From Cognatilysobacter tabacisoli (GTDB lineage: Bacteria; Pseudomonadota; Gammaproteobacteria; Xanthomonadales; Xanthomonadaceae), in assembly GCF_003586305.1 (NCBI RefSeq), contig NZ_KZ987400.1, positions 778,635 through 842,634 of the forward strand: a stretch of DNA of 64,000 nt, written 5' to 3'. The stretch's first letter is position 1; the number at the start of each line of letters is the position of its first letter. Below are positions 41,509 to 51,211 of the stretch, one piece after another. Both the position numbers and the translations under genes were made by a program. The notes below the pieces were generated by a model, which was not told the DNA's origin, did no database searches, and saw only the letters and a list, made by a program, of their open reading frames with translations.

Positions 41509-42135
41509 GTAATCCCCCAATGTCGCGCCACGATAGCGGATCGGCCGGGCCGGGGCCAAGGTTGACGCTCCGCGACCATCGTTCAATGGCGGCGGGGGCT
41601 GCAGCGCCGGCCGGGGACCCGTTCACGCCGCCAGCCGGAGCCCAAGCGGACCCCAGCCGGCGTTGCCCGGCGGTCCGCCGCGCGACCGGAGGGGCCGGGA
41701 GCGGGGTGTTCCGACCCGCGCGCGAGGCTCTGGGGTTCGCGCGCAAAGGTTTTTGCTCCGTGCGCGAGGCTTGTTACTCGGAGCTAGAGGCTTTTGGCTT
41801 CGTGCACGAAGGTTTTTGCCCCGAGCGCGAGGCTTTTTGCTCCGCGCGCGCAGGTTTTTGCTCCGCGCTCGAGGCTTCTTGCTCGGCGCCCGAGGCTTTT
41901 TGCTCCGTGCGCGGCGCGTTCTGCTCCGGGCTCGAGCGTTCTTGCCCCGCGCGCGGCCCTTTTTGCTTCGCGCGCGGAGCCTGGGGGCTTGCGCGCGAGG
42001 CGTTGTGCTCGGCGCGCGATGTTCCCCGCCTGGGGGGCGACGCTGTGATCGGCCGCGCCGGCGGGCTGGTCGCCGGATCGGCTGGGGGTGGAGCGGATCG
42101 CGAGGCCGGTGCGTCGGCCCGGCCGTCGACGGACC
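41509..42135. other. 627-base pilS-pilR spacer
   Basis: In related bacteria pilS and pilR are nearly contiguous; here 627 bases intervene, almost half being the 21-bp array. Flanks (41540-41720 and 42015-42135) are GC-rich without motif. I see no convincing protein gene; on the pilS/pilR strand there is no ATG, GTG or TTG in frame between the pilS stop and the array that would open its frame. Confidence 0.6.
41721..42014. repeat. 14-unit tandem array of a 21-bp repeat between pilS and pilR
   Basis: Fourteen consecutive 21-bp units, imperfect, of the form cgcgaggctttttgctccgc plus one base; unit starts fall at 41721 + 21n. Each unit has an internal T-run (TTTTTGCTCC) that stands out in GC-rich DNA, flanked by GCGCG/CGCGC arms. 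All three plus frames and one minus frame stay open through it because the period is a multiple of three; the plus-strand readings are heptads such as REAFCSA or RARGFLL, the minus reading is like AEQKASR. No conserved start or ribosome site ties it to a gene. Confidence 0.92.
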
Positions 42136-43752
42136 TCAGCGGCGCAGCAGCGCGTTCGGCATGGCCAGCCGGATGCGGAAGCAGCCGCCGCCGGCCGGGA
42201 CCGGCACGTATTCGAGCGTCGCCTGGTTCGCCCGGCACAGCTCGCGGGCGATGTAGAGGCCCAGGCCCGTGCCGTGGCCGGAGGTGGTGAAGAACGGGCG
42301 GAACAGCTGCGAGGCGACCGAGTCTGGGATGCCGGGGCCCCGGTCGAGGATCTCGAGCACCGGCGTGTCGACCTCGTCGGCGTACACCTGCAGGGTCACC
42401 CGCGCCGGTTGGCCGGGCATGCGCCCGTACAGCAGCGCGTTGTGGACCAGCGCGGTGACGACCTGGTGCAGCTGGCGGGGGTCGACCAGCGCGTTGAGGG
42501 TCGGCCGCGCGCTGGTCGCGCGCAGGGTGTCGTTCTCCAGCGGGTGGCTGGCGGCGTAGTCCTCGATGAAGCGCTTGGCGAAGCCGACCAGTTCGACCAG
42601 TTCGGCCTTCGCCGGTTCGCGCCGGGCCAGCCCGAGCACGTTCTCGACGATGCCGTTCATCCGGTTGCCCTGCTGGTGGATGATCTCCAGCAGCCGGCGG
42701 TCAGCGGCGGCGATGTCGGTCGACTCCTCCAGCAGCTGCACGGCGTAGTTGATCGCCGCCAGCGGGTTGCGGATCTCGTGGGCGAGGCTGGCCGAGAAGC
42801 GGCCGAGCGTGGCCAGGGTCAGCGACTCGGCGTGGCGCGACAGCAGGCTGGTGTCGTCGAGGAACACCAGCACCTGCTCGCTGCCGGCCAGCAGCCGGTT
42901 GAAGCGCGGCACCACCTCGGGCATGCCGGCGCTGAGCTGCATCGGGGTGTTGTCGCTGCGGCCGGTCGCGCGCCAGTCGGCCAGCCGCTTGGCCAGCGCC
43001 GGCGAGGCGATCGCGAGGTTGCGGTGGTGCTGCTCGCCGACCGGGTCGCCGTCGTCGCCGAGCAGCAGCATCCCGGCCTCGTTGGCCAGCCGCAGGCGGT
43101 CCTGGCCGTCGACCACCAGCACCCCGGTCGGCAGGCGGCGGATGATCAGCTCGTTGAGCTCGGACAGCTGGGCGACGTCGGCGCCGCGCGCGCTGGCCAG
43201 TTCGTAGCTCTCGCGCATCTGCCGGCCGAGGGCCTGGGTCAGCGTCGCCGAGCCGGCGAAGGCGAGGGCGAACATCACCGGCTCGCCGAAGCGGCGCGGG
43301 TCGCCGGTGTCGACGTAGTGGCTGATCGCGAACTCGCCGATCACGCCGATCGCCGACAGCGCCGCGACGGCCATCGCCAGCCGGGTCGGCAGCAGCAGCG
43401 ACGCGGCGGCGACGTTGAACACCAGCATCAGCGAGATGCCGGTGCCCGCGGACGGGATCGCGTGGATCGCGGTCAGCGCCAGCGCCAGGTCGACCAGCAC
43501 GCCGACCAGCGCCTGCCGCTGCAGGTCGCTGCCGCGGCCCAGCGTGAACAGCAGCGTCGCGGCGAACAGGTAGGCCAGCGCCACGCCGGCGGCGAGGGTC
43601 GGGTGGCGCGGCTCGGCCGACAGCAGGTTGGCCGGGCCGAACATCAGCAGCGCCAGCAGCGCCGCTTCGAGCAGCCGGAACAGGGTCAGGAAATAAAGCT
43701 CGCGGCCCAGCGCGGCGTCGGCGTCCGAAGGCGTGGCGGCGCGGTGCGGCAA
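42136..43752 (-). CDS. pilS: sensor histidine kinase PilS
   Basis: 538 residues from the chosen TTG. About six membrane segments in the first ~190 residues (LTLFRLLEAALLALLMFG onward), a PAS-like domain (LSELNELIIRRLPTGVLVVDG), then kinase core: H-box FSASLAHEIRNPLAAINYA with His325, N-box VTALVHNALLYG, and G boxes LDRGPGIPD and GHGTGLGLYIA. Start: the frame is open to 43806, but a -10 (TATACT, 43780-43785) lies inside that extension, and GGGG eight bases before TTG 43752 is a good ribosome site. Signals to PilR; PilA in the membrane is the known cue in Pseudomonas. Confidence 0.9.
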   Translation of the reverse strand: MPHRAATPSDADAALGRELYFLTLFRLLEAALLALLMFGPANLLSAEPRHPTLAAGVALAYLFAATLLFTLGRGSDLQRQALVGVLVDLALALTAIHAIPSAGTGISLMLVFNVAAASLLLPTRLAMAVAALSAIGVIGEFAISHYVDTGDPRRFGEPVMFALAFAGSATLTQALGRQMRESYELASARGADVAQLSELNELIIRRLPTGVLVVDGQDRLRLANEAGMLLLGDDGDPVGEQHHRNLAIASPALAKRLADWRATGRSDNTPMQLSAGMPEVVPRFNRLLAGSEQVLVFLDDTSLLSRHAESLTLATLGRFSASLAHEIRNPLAAINYAVQLLEESTDIAAADRRLLEIIHQQGNRMNGIVENVLGLARREPAKAELVELVGFAKRFIEDYAASHPLENDTLRATSARPTLNALVDPRQLHQVVTALVHNALLYGRMPGQPARVTLQVYADEVDTPVLEILDRGPGIPDSVASQLFRPFFTTSGHGTGLGLYIARELCRANQATLEYVPVPAGGGCFRIRLAMPNALLRR

Positions 43753-43779
43753 GCGGAAGTCCCCGTGGATGCTGGCGCG

Positions 43780-43785
43780 AGTATA
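43780..43785 (-). promoter_or_regulatory. -10 box of pilS
   Basis: TATACT on the minus strand; no clear -35. It predicts a start near 43773 and supports the TTG start codon for pilS at 43752. Confidence 0.4.
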
Positions 43786-43842
43786 GGCGGCGCCCCGCGC
43801 CGCCACGGGCGGGAAGCGGCGCGGCCGCGACCAAGGTCGGTT

Positions 43843-43871
43843 TTGCCCGGGCTGGGGCGATCGGCGACAAT
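43843..43871 (+). promoter_or_regulatory. candidate sucCD promoter
   Basis: TTGCCC (43843-43848), 17-base spacer, GACAAT (43866-43871); about 70 bases before sucC and back to back with the pilS promoter. Confidence 0.5.
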
Positions 43872-43944
43872 ACGGCCCCCTCGCGCGGGGACCGGGTCAC
43901 CGGCACCGCCCGCGCGGGGTTCTCTTTACTCCCCTCGGTGACGC

Positions 43945-45111
43945 ATGAACTTTCACGAATACCAGGCAAAGCAGCTGTTTGCCGACTACGGCATCGCGGT
44001 GCCGGCCGGGCGCGTGGCGCGCACGCCGGACGAAGCCGTCGCGGCGGCCAAGGCCATCCCGGGCGACCTGTGGGTCGTCAAGGCGCAGATCCACGCCGGT
44101 GGCCGCGGCAAGGCCGGCGGCGTCAAGCTGGCGAAGTCGTACGACGAAGTGAAGCAGTACGCCGCCGCGATGCTCGGTACGAAGATGGCGACCTACCAGA
44201 CGGCCGGCGTCGAGCTGCCGATCGACACGGTGCTGATCTCCGAGGGCACCGACATCGCCAAGGAGCTGTACCTGTCGGTGCTGGTCGACCGTTCGACCAA
44301 GTCGGTGACGTTCATCGCGTCGGCCGAGGGCGGCATGGACATCGAGCAGGTCGCCGCCGAGAAGCCCGAGGCGATCCAGTCGCTGCACGTCAACTACGTG
44401 CAGGGCCTGCAGCCGTACGAATGCCGCAACCTCGGCTTCGCGCTGGGCCTGGACGCCAAGCAGGTCGGCCAGCTGACCAAGATCATGCTCGGCCTCTACA
44501 AGCTGTTCATGGAGAAGGACCTGGCGCTGGTCGAGCTCAACCCGCTGGCGATCCTCACCAACGGCAGCCTCGCGGTGCTCGACGGCAAGATCGACTCCGA
44601 CGACAACGCCTCGTTCCGCCACCCGGAGCTGGTCGCGCTGCGCGACATCCGCCAGGAGGACGAGACCGAGGTCATGGCCAGCCAGCACGACCTCAACTAC
44701 GTGACGATGGACGGCAACATCGGCTGCATGGTCAACGGCGCGGGCCTGGCGATGGCGACGATGGACGTCATCAAGCTGGAAGGCGGCGAGCCGGCCAACT
44801 TCCTCGACGTCGGCGGCGGCGCCACCAAGGAGCGCGTGACCGAGGCGTTCAAGCTGATCCTTTCGAGCGACAAGGTGAAGGCGATCTTCGTCAACATCTT
44901 CGGCGGCATCGTCCGCTGCGACATGATCGCCGAGGGCATCATCGCCGCGGTCAAGGAAGTCGACGTCAAGGTGCCGGTGATCGTGCGCCTCGAGGGCACC
45001 AACGTCGAGGAAGGCAAGGCGCTGCTCAAGAACTCCGGGCTGGCCATCACGCCGGCGGACAACATCAACGACGGCGCGAAGAAGGCGGTTGCTGCCGTCG
45101 CCGGCAAGTAA
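43945..45111 (+). CDS. sucC: succinyl-CoA synthetase beta subunit (ADP-forming)
   Basis: 388 residues. ATP-grasp subunit of the TCA-cycle enzyme converting succinyl-CoA to succinate with substrate-level phosphorylation. [17 protein letters not shown] start, [18 protein letters not shown] near residues 46-63 (nucleotide grasp), EINPL-type metal site as ELNPLAIL near 197-204, [18 protein letters not shown] and [15 protein letters not shown] near 315-329 (phosphate site). Forms a heterotetramer with SucD, encoded nine bases downstream. Confidence 0.97.
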   Translation: MNFHEYQAKQLFADYGIAVPAGRVARTPDEAVAAAKAIPGDLWVVKAQIHAGGRGKAGGVKLAKSYDEVKQYAAAMLGTKMATYQTAGVELPIDTVLISEGTDIAKELYLSVLVDRSTKSVTFIASAEGGMDIEQVAAEKPEAIQSLHVNYVQGLQPYECRNLGFALGLDAKQVGQLTKIMLGLYKLFMEKDLALVELNPLAILTNGSLAVLDGKIDSDDNASFRHPELVALRDIRQEDETEVMASQHDLNYVTMDGNIGCMVNGAGLAMATMDVIKLEGGEPANFLDVGGGATKERVTEAFKLILSSDKVKAIFVNIFGGIVRCDMIAEGIIAAVKEVDVKVPVIVRLEGTNVEEGKALLKNSGLAITPADNINDGAKKAVAAVAGK

Positions 45112-45120
45112 GGAACGACC

Positions 45121-45996
<876 letters not shown>

Positions 45997-46020
45997 GCCT
46001 CGCGTCGCTGCACCAGAAGA

Positions 46021-46045
46021 AGGCCGCCTCCGGGCGGCCTTTTTC
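46021..46045 (+). terminator. sucCD terminator
   Basis: AGGCCGCC-TCCG-GGCGGCCT (46021-46040) followed by TTTTTC. Perfect 8-bp GC stem with U-tract. Confidence 0.93.
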
Positions 46046-46090
46046 GTGGGCGAAGGGTCGGTTAGTTGCTTCCTCCTTCCGGCCAACCGT

Positions 46091-46143
46091 CGCTCTCCCT
46101 TCTCCCGCGGGCGGGAGAAGGTGCCCGCAGGGCGGATGAGGGG
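46091..46143. repeat. REP-like palindrome, left of the DUF559 gene
   Basis: CCTTCTCCCGC/GCGGGAGAAGG (46098-46121) followed by the tail TGCCCGCAGGGCGGATGAGG. Such CTCTCCCGC palindromes with a GGATGAGGG or GGGTGAGGG tail are common dispersed elements in xanthomonad-type genomes. Confidence 0.75.
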
Positions 46144-46210
46144 ATCGCGCGCTTGCCGGCGCGGATGGGTCTTGCCAACCTGAGCACACTCACCCGGCAG
46201 GAGCGCAAGG

Positions 46211-46612
46211 ATGCGCGACGGACACAAGCGCGACTTCGCTCGCCACCTCCGGCGGCAGATGACCGACGCCGAACGTGCGATCTGGTTCCACCTGCGCGAC
46301 AGGCGCCTGCGAGGATGCAAGTTCAGGCGCCAGCATCCGGTGGGCCCCTACGTCGTCGATTTCGTCTGCATCGAGGCGCGCCTGGTCGTCGAGCTCGACG
46401 GCGGCCAGCATGTCGAGGCCCGCGGCGACGCTGTGCGCACGGGTTACTTGCGACGCTGCGGCTACCGGGTCCTTCGTTTCTGGAACAATGACGTATTGGC
46501 GCAGGCCGGCGCGGTACTTGAATCCATCCATCGGGCGCTGGCCGAAAGCCGCCCTCACCCCAGCCCTCTCCCGCACGCGGGAGAGGGGGAACAAGCAGGT
46601 GGCAGCGAATGA
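46211..46612 (+). CDS. DUF559 endonuclease-like protein
   Basis: 133 residues. DUF559 core (very-short-patch-repair endonuclease-like fold): LRRQMTDAERAIWFHLRDRRL, CKFRRQHPVGPYVVDFVC near residues 36-53, LVVELDGGQHVEA near 58-70 and YRVLRFWNNDVL near 85-96, with the conserved R-x-H, D-F, E-x-D-G-x-H residues. The last ~20 residues (PHPSPLPHAGEGE) are translated from a REP-like palindrome. A matching palindrome in opposite orientation lies before the gene. Stop overlaps nadE start (ATGA). Biological role unknown; likely an accessory insertion. Confidence 0.88.
   Translation: MRDGHKRDFARHLRRQMTDAERAIWFHLRDRRLRGCKFRRQHPVGPYVVDFVCIEARLVVELDGGQHVEARGDAVRTGYLRRCGYRVLRFWNNDVLAQAGAVLESIHRALAESRPHPSPLPHAGEGEQAGGSE
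46549..46588. repeat. REP-like palindrome, right, inside the DUF559 3' end
   Basis: GCCCTCACCCCAGCC tail followed by CCCTCTCCCGC-AC-GCGGGAGAGGG (46564-46587). Opposite orientation to the left copy, so the pair frames the DUF559 gene as an inverted repeat. Confidence 0.8.
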
Positions 46613-48237
46613 CCCTCCGCATCGCGCTCGCACAGTTCGATTTTCCCGTCGGTGCCGTCGAGGCCAATGCCGAGCGCATCGCCGCGATGATCGCCGAGGC
46701 GCGCGACGAATACGGCGCGCAGGTGGTGCTGTTCCCCGAACTGACGGTCAGCGGCTACCCGCCGGAGGACCTGCTGCTGCGGCCGTCGTTCCTCGCCGAC
46801 TGTGCCGCGGCGCTGGCGCGGATCGCCGCCGGCGTGCACGGCATCGTCGCGGTGGTCGGCTGGCCCGAGAGCGCCGGCTCGGTCGTCTACAACGCCGCCA
46901 GCGTGCTGCGCGACGGCGCGGTCGAGCGCACCTACCGCAAGCGCGAACTGCCGAACTACGCGGTGTTCGACGAGCGCCGCTATTTCGACGTCGACCCGGA
47001 CCGCGAGGACTGCGTGTTCGAGGTCGACGGCGTCACCGTGGGCCTGGTCATCTGCGAGGACCTGTGGTTCGCCGAGCCGATCGCAAGCACGGTCGCGTCC
47101 GGCGCGTCGCTGGTGCTGGTGCCGAACGCGTCGCCGTTCGAGCGCGACAAGCACGCCCAGCGCGACGCGCTGCTCGAGCAGCGCGCGAAGGACACCGGCG
47201 CGGCGATCGCGTACCTCAACCTGGTCGGCGGGCAGGACGCGCTGGTATTCGACGGCGCGTCGGTGGTCTGCGATGGCGACGGACACGTGCACCCGGCCGC
47301 GGCGGCATTCACCGACCAGTGGCTGGTGGTCGACTTCGACCCGCACGCGCGCCGGTTCCAGCCGGTGCAGTGGACCGACGACGGCGACGAGAGCCGCGAC
47401 GCGCTGGCGTGGCGCGCGGTCGTGCGCGGCACCCGCGACTACTGCGCCAAGAACGGCTTCGAGAAGGTCTGGCTCGGCCTGTCGGGCGGCATCGACTCGT
47501 CGCTGGTGATGGCGATCGCCGTCGACGCGCTCGGCGCGCACAACGTCACCGCGGTGCGGATGCCGTCGCGCTACACGGCCGACCTGTCGAACGACCTCGC
47601 CGCCGAACAGTGCGCCGCGCAGGGCGTGCGCATGGTTACCGTGCCGATCGAGCAGCCGTTCACCGGCTTCCTCGGCGCGCTCACGGAAGTGTTCGACGGC
47701 CACGCGGCCGACGTCACCGAGGAGAACCTGCAGTCGCGCACGCGCGGGGCGATCATGATGGCGCTGAGCAACAAGCTCGGCGGGCTGCTGCTGACCACCG
47801 GCAACAAGAGCGAGTACGCGGTCGGCTACGCGACGATCTACGGCGACATGTGCGGCGGCTACGCGCCGATCAAGGACCTGTACAAGACCGAGGTCTACGC
47901 GCTGGCGCGCTGGCGCAACACCGTCGGCGACCGGGTGATCCCGCAGGGCGTGATCGACCGCCCGCCGTCGGCCGAACTGCGCGAAAACCAGAAGGACCAG
48001 GACTCGCTGCCGCCGTACGACGTGCTCGACGCGATCCTGCTGCGCCACGTCGACCAGGAGCAGTCGCGCGCGGAGATCGTCGCCGCCGGATTCGACCCGG
48101 CCACGGTCGACCGCGTGCTGAAGCTGGTCCGCACCGGCGAGTGGAAGCGCCACCAGGCCGCGCCGGGGCCGAAGGTCTCGCGCCGCGCGTTCGGGCGCGA
48201 GCGCCGCTACCCGATCAGCAACGGCTACCGCGCCTAG
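46609..48237 (+). CDS. nadE: glutamine-dependent NAD+ synthetase
   Basis: 542 residues. N-terminal nitrilase-type glutaminase with triad Glu44 (PELTVSGYPPEDLL), Lys111 (YRKRELPNY) and Cys149 (ICEDLWF); C-terminal synthetase with the PP-loop LGLSGGIDSSLV near residues 286-297. Converts deamido-NAD to NAD using Gln-derived ammonia and ATP. The ATG overlaps the DUF559 stop and is preceded by the right REP copy, so its original leader may have been replaced. Ends before a bidirectional terminator. Confidence 0.97.
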   Translation: MTLRIALAQFDFPVGAVEANAERIAAMIAEARDEYGAQVVLFPELTVSGYPPEDLLLRPSFLADCAAALARIAAGVHGIVAVVGWPESAGSVVYNAASVLRDGAVERTYRKRELPNYAVFDERRYFDVDPDREDCVFEVDGVTVGLVICEDLWFAEPIASTVASGASLVLVPNASPFERDKHAQRDALLEQRAKDTGAAIAYLNLVGGQDALVFDGASVVCDGDGHVHPAAAAFTDQWLVVDFDPHARRFQPVQWTDDGDESRDALAWRAVVRGTRDYCAKNGFEKVWLGLSGGIDSSLVMAIAVDALGAHNVTAVRMPSRYTADLSNDLAAEQCAAQGVRMVTVPIEQPFTGFLGALTEVFDGHAADVTEENLQSRTRGAIMMALSNKLGGLLLTTGNKSEYAVGYATIYGDMCGGYAPIKDLYKTEVYALARWRNTVGDRVIPQGVIDRPPSAELRENQKDQDSLPPYDVLDAILLRHVDQEQSRAEIVAAGFDPATVDRVLKLVRTGEWKRHQAAPGPKVSRRAFGRERRYPISNGYRA

Positions 48238-48281
48238 GGCGTAGCACGGGCCCCAGCCCGCCGTCGCGCCCGCTGCAACGA

Positions 48282-48308
48282 AAAACGCCGCCCAAGGGGC
48301 GGCGTTTT
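48282..48308. terminator. bidirectional terminator nadE/bamD
   Basis: AAAACGCCGCCC-AAG-GGGCGGCGTTTT (48282-48308): 12-bp perfect stem with A-run and T-run, between convergent genes; serves both. Confidence 0.95.
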
Positions 48309-48330
48309 CGTGTGCGGGTGGCGACGCGGC

Positions 48331-49194
48331 TTACTCGTCTTCGTCGTTGTCCAGCGCCGACTTCTCGCCCGCGAACGGGTTGAGCTTGCGCAGGTTGCCC
48401 GGGTAGTCCGGCCACTCGCCGGCCAGGTACGGGTGGTTCGGCGCCATCTGCTGCAGCTTGGCGCGGCTGTCGGCGGCGAGCGCCTCGTTGCCCAGGCCGG
48501 TGTAGGCGGCGGCCAGCGTGGCGACCGCGTCGTTCTCGTACTTCGACTGCGGGTAGGTGGCCAGCAGGTAGGTCGCACGATCGGCGGCGGCGACGTAGGC
48601 GGTGCGGCGCAGGTAGTACAGCGCGACGTCGAGCTCGTGGCGGGCGAACAGGTCGCGCAGCTCGTTCATGCGCTTCTTGGCGTCGTCGGCGTAGCGGCTG
48701 TTCGGGTAGCGCTCGACGACGATCGAGAAGTCGTTGAACGCCTGCTGCGGCGTGGCCAGGTCGCGGCGGCTGGCGTCGAGGCGCCAGACGCGCTGCAGGA
48801 ACACCGTGTCGCGGCTGGAATTGGTCAGCCCGCGCAGGTAGTACAGGTAGGCGACGTTGCGGTGGGTCGGGTAGGTGCGGATGAAGCGGTCGATGCTGCT
48901 GATCGCGTCCTCGTGCTTGCCGGCCTTGTACTGGGCGTAGGCCGTCTCGATCAGCGCCTGCTCGGTGTACGGCCCGTACGGGTACTGGGCGACCAGCCGC
49001 TTGTAGGTGGTCTCGGCGCCGCTCCAGTTGCCGCCCTCCATCAGGGCGTGGCCCTTCTGGAACAGCTGCTCGACCGGCTGGCCCTCGTCGGCATCGTCGT
49101 CCTTGAACATCTTGCCGAGCCGGGCGCAGCCGCCGGCAACGAGGACGATCATCAGCACGGCCATCAGGCGCGGCAGCATCAAGCGTGGGGTCAT
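48331..49194 (-). CDS. bamD: outer membrane assembly lipoprotein BamD
   Basis: 287 residues. Lipoprotein signal with lipobox VAGGC, acylated Cys23. Five TPR-like repeats: AETTYKRLVAQYPYGPYTEQALIETAYAQYK, then HEDAISSIDRFIRTYP, AFNDFSIVVERYPNSRYADDA and so on. Essential partner of BamA in outer-membrane protein insertion. The C-terminal ~35 residues extend past the last TPR and end acidic (DNDEDE). A TATTAT -10 at 49230-49235 precedes it. Divergent to rluD, the standard arrangement. Confidence 0.96.
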   Translation of the reverse strand: MTPRLMLPRLMAVLMIVLVAGGCARLGKMFKDDDADEGQPVEQLFQKGHALMEGGNWSGAETTYKRLVAQYPYGPYTEQALIETAYAQYKAGKHEDAISSIDRFIRTYPTHRNVAYLYYLRGLTNSSRDTVFLQRVWRLDASRRDLATPQQAFNDFSIVVERYPNSRYADDAKKRMNELRDLFARHELDVALYYLRRTAYVAAADRATYLLATYPQSKYENDAVATLAAAYTGLGNEALAADSRAKLQQMAPNHPYLAGEWPDYPGNLRKLNPFAGEKSALDNDEDE

Positions 49195-49229
49195 GACAGA
49201 TTCACGGGCGCCAGGGGCACGAAGCGCCG

Positions 49230-49235
49230 ATAATA
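49230..49235 (-). promoter_or_regulatory. -10 box of bamD
   Basis: TATTAT on the minus strand, 36 bases before the bamD ATG; -35 not clear. Confidence 0.35.
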
Positions 49236-49274
49236 GCAGTCCGAGTCGACCTCCCCTGAATCCCTGCCTTCCGG

Positions 49275-50249
49275 ATGAACACTGCCGTGCCCCCCACCGA
49301 AACGGTCTCCGCCACCGTGCCCGACCACGCCGCCGGGCGCCGTTTCGATGCCGTGCTGGCCGAGCTGTTCCCGGACTATTCGCGCTCGCGTCTGGCCGCG
49401 TGGATCAAGACCGGCGACGCCCGCCTCGACGGCCGCGAGGTCCGCCCGCGCGACCCGGTCCGCGGCGGCGAGCGGGTGACGCTGACCGCGATCGCCGAGA
49501 TCCAGACCCACTCGGCGCCGGAGGACATCCCGCTCGACGTGCTGTACGAGGACGAGCACGTGTTCGTGATCGACAAGCCCGCCGGGCTGGTCGTGCACCC
49601 CGGGGCGGGCAACCCGACCGGCACCCTGGTCAACGCGCTGCTGCACCGCGATCCGCGGCTCAACGAGCTGCCGCGCGCCGGCATCGTGCACCGGCTCGAC
49701 AAGGACACCTCCGGCGTCATGGTCGTGGCCCGCACGCTGCCGGCGCACACCTCGCTGGTCGCGCAGCTGGCCTCGCGCGGCGTGCACCGCCAGTACGTGG
49801 CGGTCGTGGTCGGCGCGCTGGTGTCCGGCGGCACCGCGAACCTGCCGATCGACCGCCACCCGCGCGACCGCCTGCGCATGGCGGTGCGCGACGACGGCCG
49901 CGACGCGGTCACCCACTTCCGCCTGCGCGAGCGCTTCCGCGCGCACACGCTGCTGGAGTGCCGGCTCGAGACCGGGCGCACCCACCAGATCCGCGTGCAC
50001 ATGGCGCACCTGAAGCACCCGATCGTCGGCGACCCGCTGTACGGCGGGCCGCTGAAGCTGCCCAAGGGCGCCAGCGCCGAATTGATCGAGCAGCTGCGCG
50101 GGTTCCGCCGGCAGGCGCTGCACGCCGAGACGCTGGAGTTCGCCCATCCGGTCAGCGGCGAGCCGGTGCGCTGCACCGCGCCGATCCCGGCCGACCTGCA
50201 GGCGCTGGTCCGCGCGCTGCACGACGACGCGCAGGCGCAAACGCCATGA
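49275..50249 (+). CDS. rluD: 23S rRNA pseudouridine synthase RluD
   Basis: 324 residues. N-terminal S4 domain ([20 protein letters not shown] near residues 34-53) and RluA-type catalytic domain: catalytic Asp142 in HRLDKDTSG, then [24 protein letters not shown] near 235-258. Makes pseudouridines in helix 69 of 23S rRNA (positions 1911/1915/1917 in E. coli). Ends by ATGA overlap with pgeF, a coupling seen in many gammaproteobacteria. Confidence 0.96.
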   Translation: MNTAVPPTETVSATVPDHAAGRRFDAVLAELFPDYSRSRLAAWIKTGDARLDGREVRPRDPVRGGERVTLTAIAEIQTHSAPEDIPLDVLYEDEHVFVIDKPAGLVVHPGAGNPTGTLVNALLHRDPRLNELPRAGIVHRLDKDTSGVMVVARTLPAHTSLVAQLASRGVHRQYVAVVVGALVSGGTANLPIDRHPRDRLRMAVRDDGRDAVTHFRLRERFRAHTLLECRLETGRTHQIRVHMAHLKHPIVGDPLYGGPLKLPKGASAELIEQLRGFRRQALHAETLEFAHPVSGEPVRCTAPIPADLQALVRALHDDAQAQTP

Positions 50250-51103
50250 GCCCGGCGCGCCCGCCCGGCAGCGAGATGACGGCCGCGCTGGCGCGGCTGC
50301 TCGACCGGCAGGTGCGCGACTCGGTCCTGCTGCATGCCGACTGGCCGGCGCCGCCGGGCGTGCACGGCTTCACCACGCTGCGCCGCGGCCGCGAGGTCGG
50401 CATCTCGCCGCCGCCGTTCGACACGTTCAACCTCGGCGGCTGGCACGGCGTCGACGGCGACGACCCGGCGCACATCGACACCAATCGCGAGGCGCTGCGC
50501 TGGATCGGCGAGCTGCCTAGCGCGCCGCACTGGCTGCGGCAGGTGCACGGCATCGACGCGCTGCGCTTCGAGTCGCCCGTCGAGGCACCGCTGCCGCCGG
50601 CGGACGAGCCGGTCGCCGATGCGTCGGTGACCTCGACGCCGGGCGTGGTGCTCGCGGTGCTGACCGCCGATTGCCTGCCGGTGCTGCTGTGCGCCGACGA
50701 CGGCCGCGAGGTCGCGGCCGCGCACGCCGGCTGGCGCGGGCTCGCCGACGGCGTGCTCGAGGCGACCGTCGCGGCGATGCGCACGCCGCCGTCGCGGCTG
50801 CTCGCGTGGCTCGGCCCGGCCGCCGGTCCGCTGGCCTACGAGGTCGGGGCCGACGTGCACGACGCGTTCGTGCAGCGCGACGCCGGTGCAGAGCATGCGT
50901 TCACCGCGACCCGCGCCGGCCACTGGCGCGTCGACCTGTACGCGCTGGCGCGCCAGCGGCTCGCCGCGGCCGGCTTGGTGCCGGCGCACGTGCACGGCGG
51001 CGGGCGCTGCACGATCTCCGAGCCCGACGCGTTCTTCTCCCACCGCCGCGACCGCCGCACCGGGCGGATGGCGTCGCTGGTCTGGATCGACAGATTGTCC
51101 TGA
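50246..51103 (+). CDS. pgeF: purine nucleoside phosphorylase/laccase-domain protein (YfiH, PgeF)
   Basis: 285 residues. Multicopper polyphenol oxidase-like fold: [16 protein letters not shown] near residues 133-148, [16 protein letters not shown] near 155-170 and [16 protein letters not shown] near 253-268, giving the conserved Cys/His metal set. E. coli YfiH has been assigned to peptidoglycan editing and family members to purine nucleoside cleavage; the role here is by homology. About ten variable residues precede an alternative ATG at 50276. Confidence 0.94.
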   Translation: MSPARPPGSEMTAALARLLDRQVRDSVLLHADWPAPPGVHGFTTLRRGREVGISPPPFDTFNLGGWHGVDGDDPAHIDTNREALRWIGELPSAPHWLRQVHGIDALRFESPVEAPLPPADEPVADASVTSTPGVVLAVLTADCLPVLLCADDGREVAAAHAGWRGLADGVLEATVAAMRTPPSRLLAWLGPAAGPLAYEVGADVHDAFVQRDAGAEHAFTATRAGHWRVDLYALARQRLAAAGLVPAHVHGGGRCTISEPDAFFSHRRDRRTGRMASLVWIDRLS

Positions 51104-51211
51104 GCCGGGTCGCGCCGAGCGCGCATCGCGCGCGGCCCACGCGCGCCAGGATCACGCGCGCTACCATCACGCGCCCGCCGCCGAGTGCCGGCCTGCCGTG
51201 AGCGCCTGCCG

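Noticed and set aside
41721-42014. CRISPR array
   Set aside because: Units are directly contiguous 21-bp repeats with no spacers and no cas genes.
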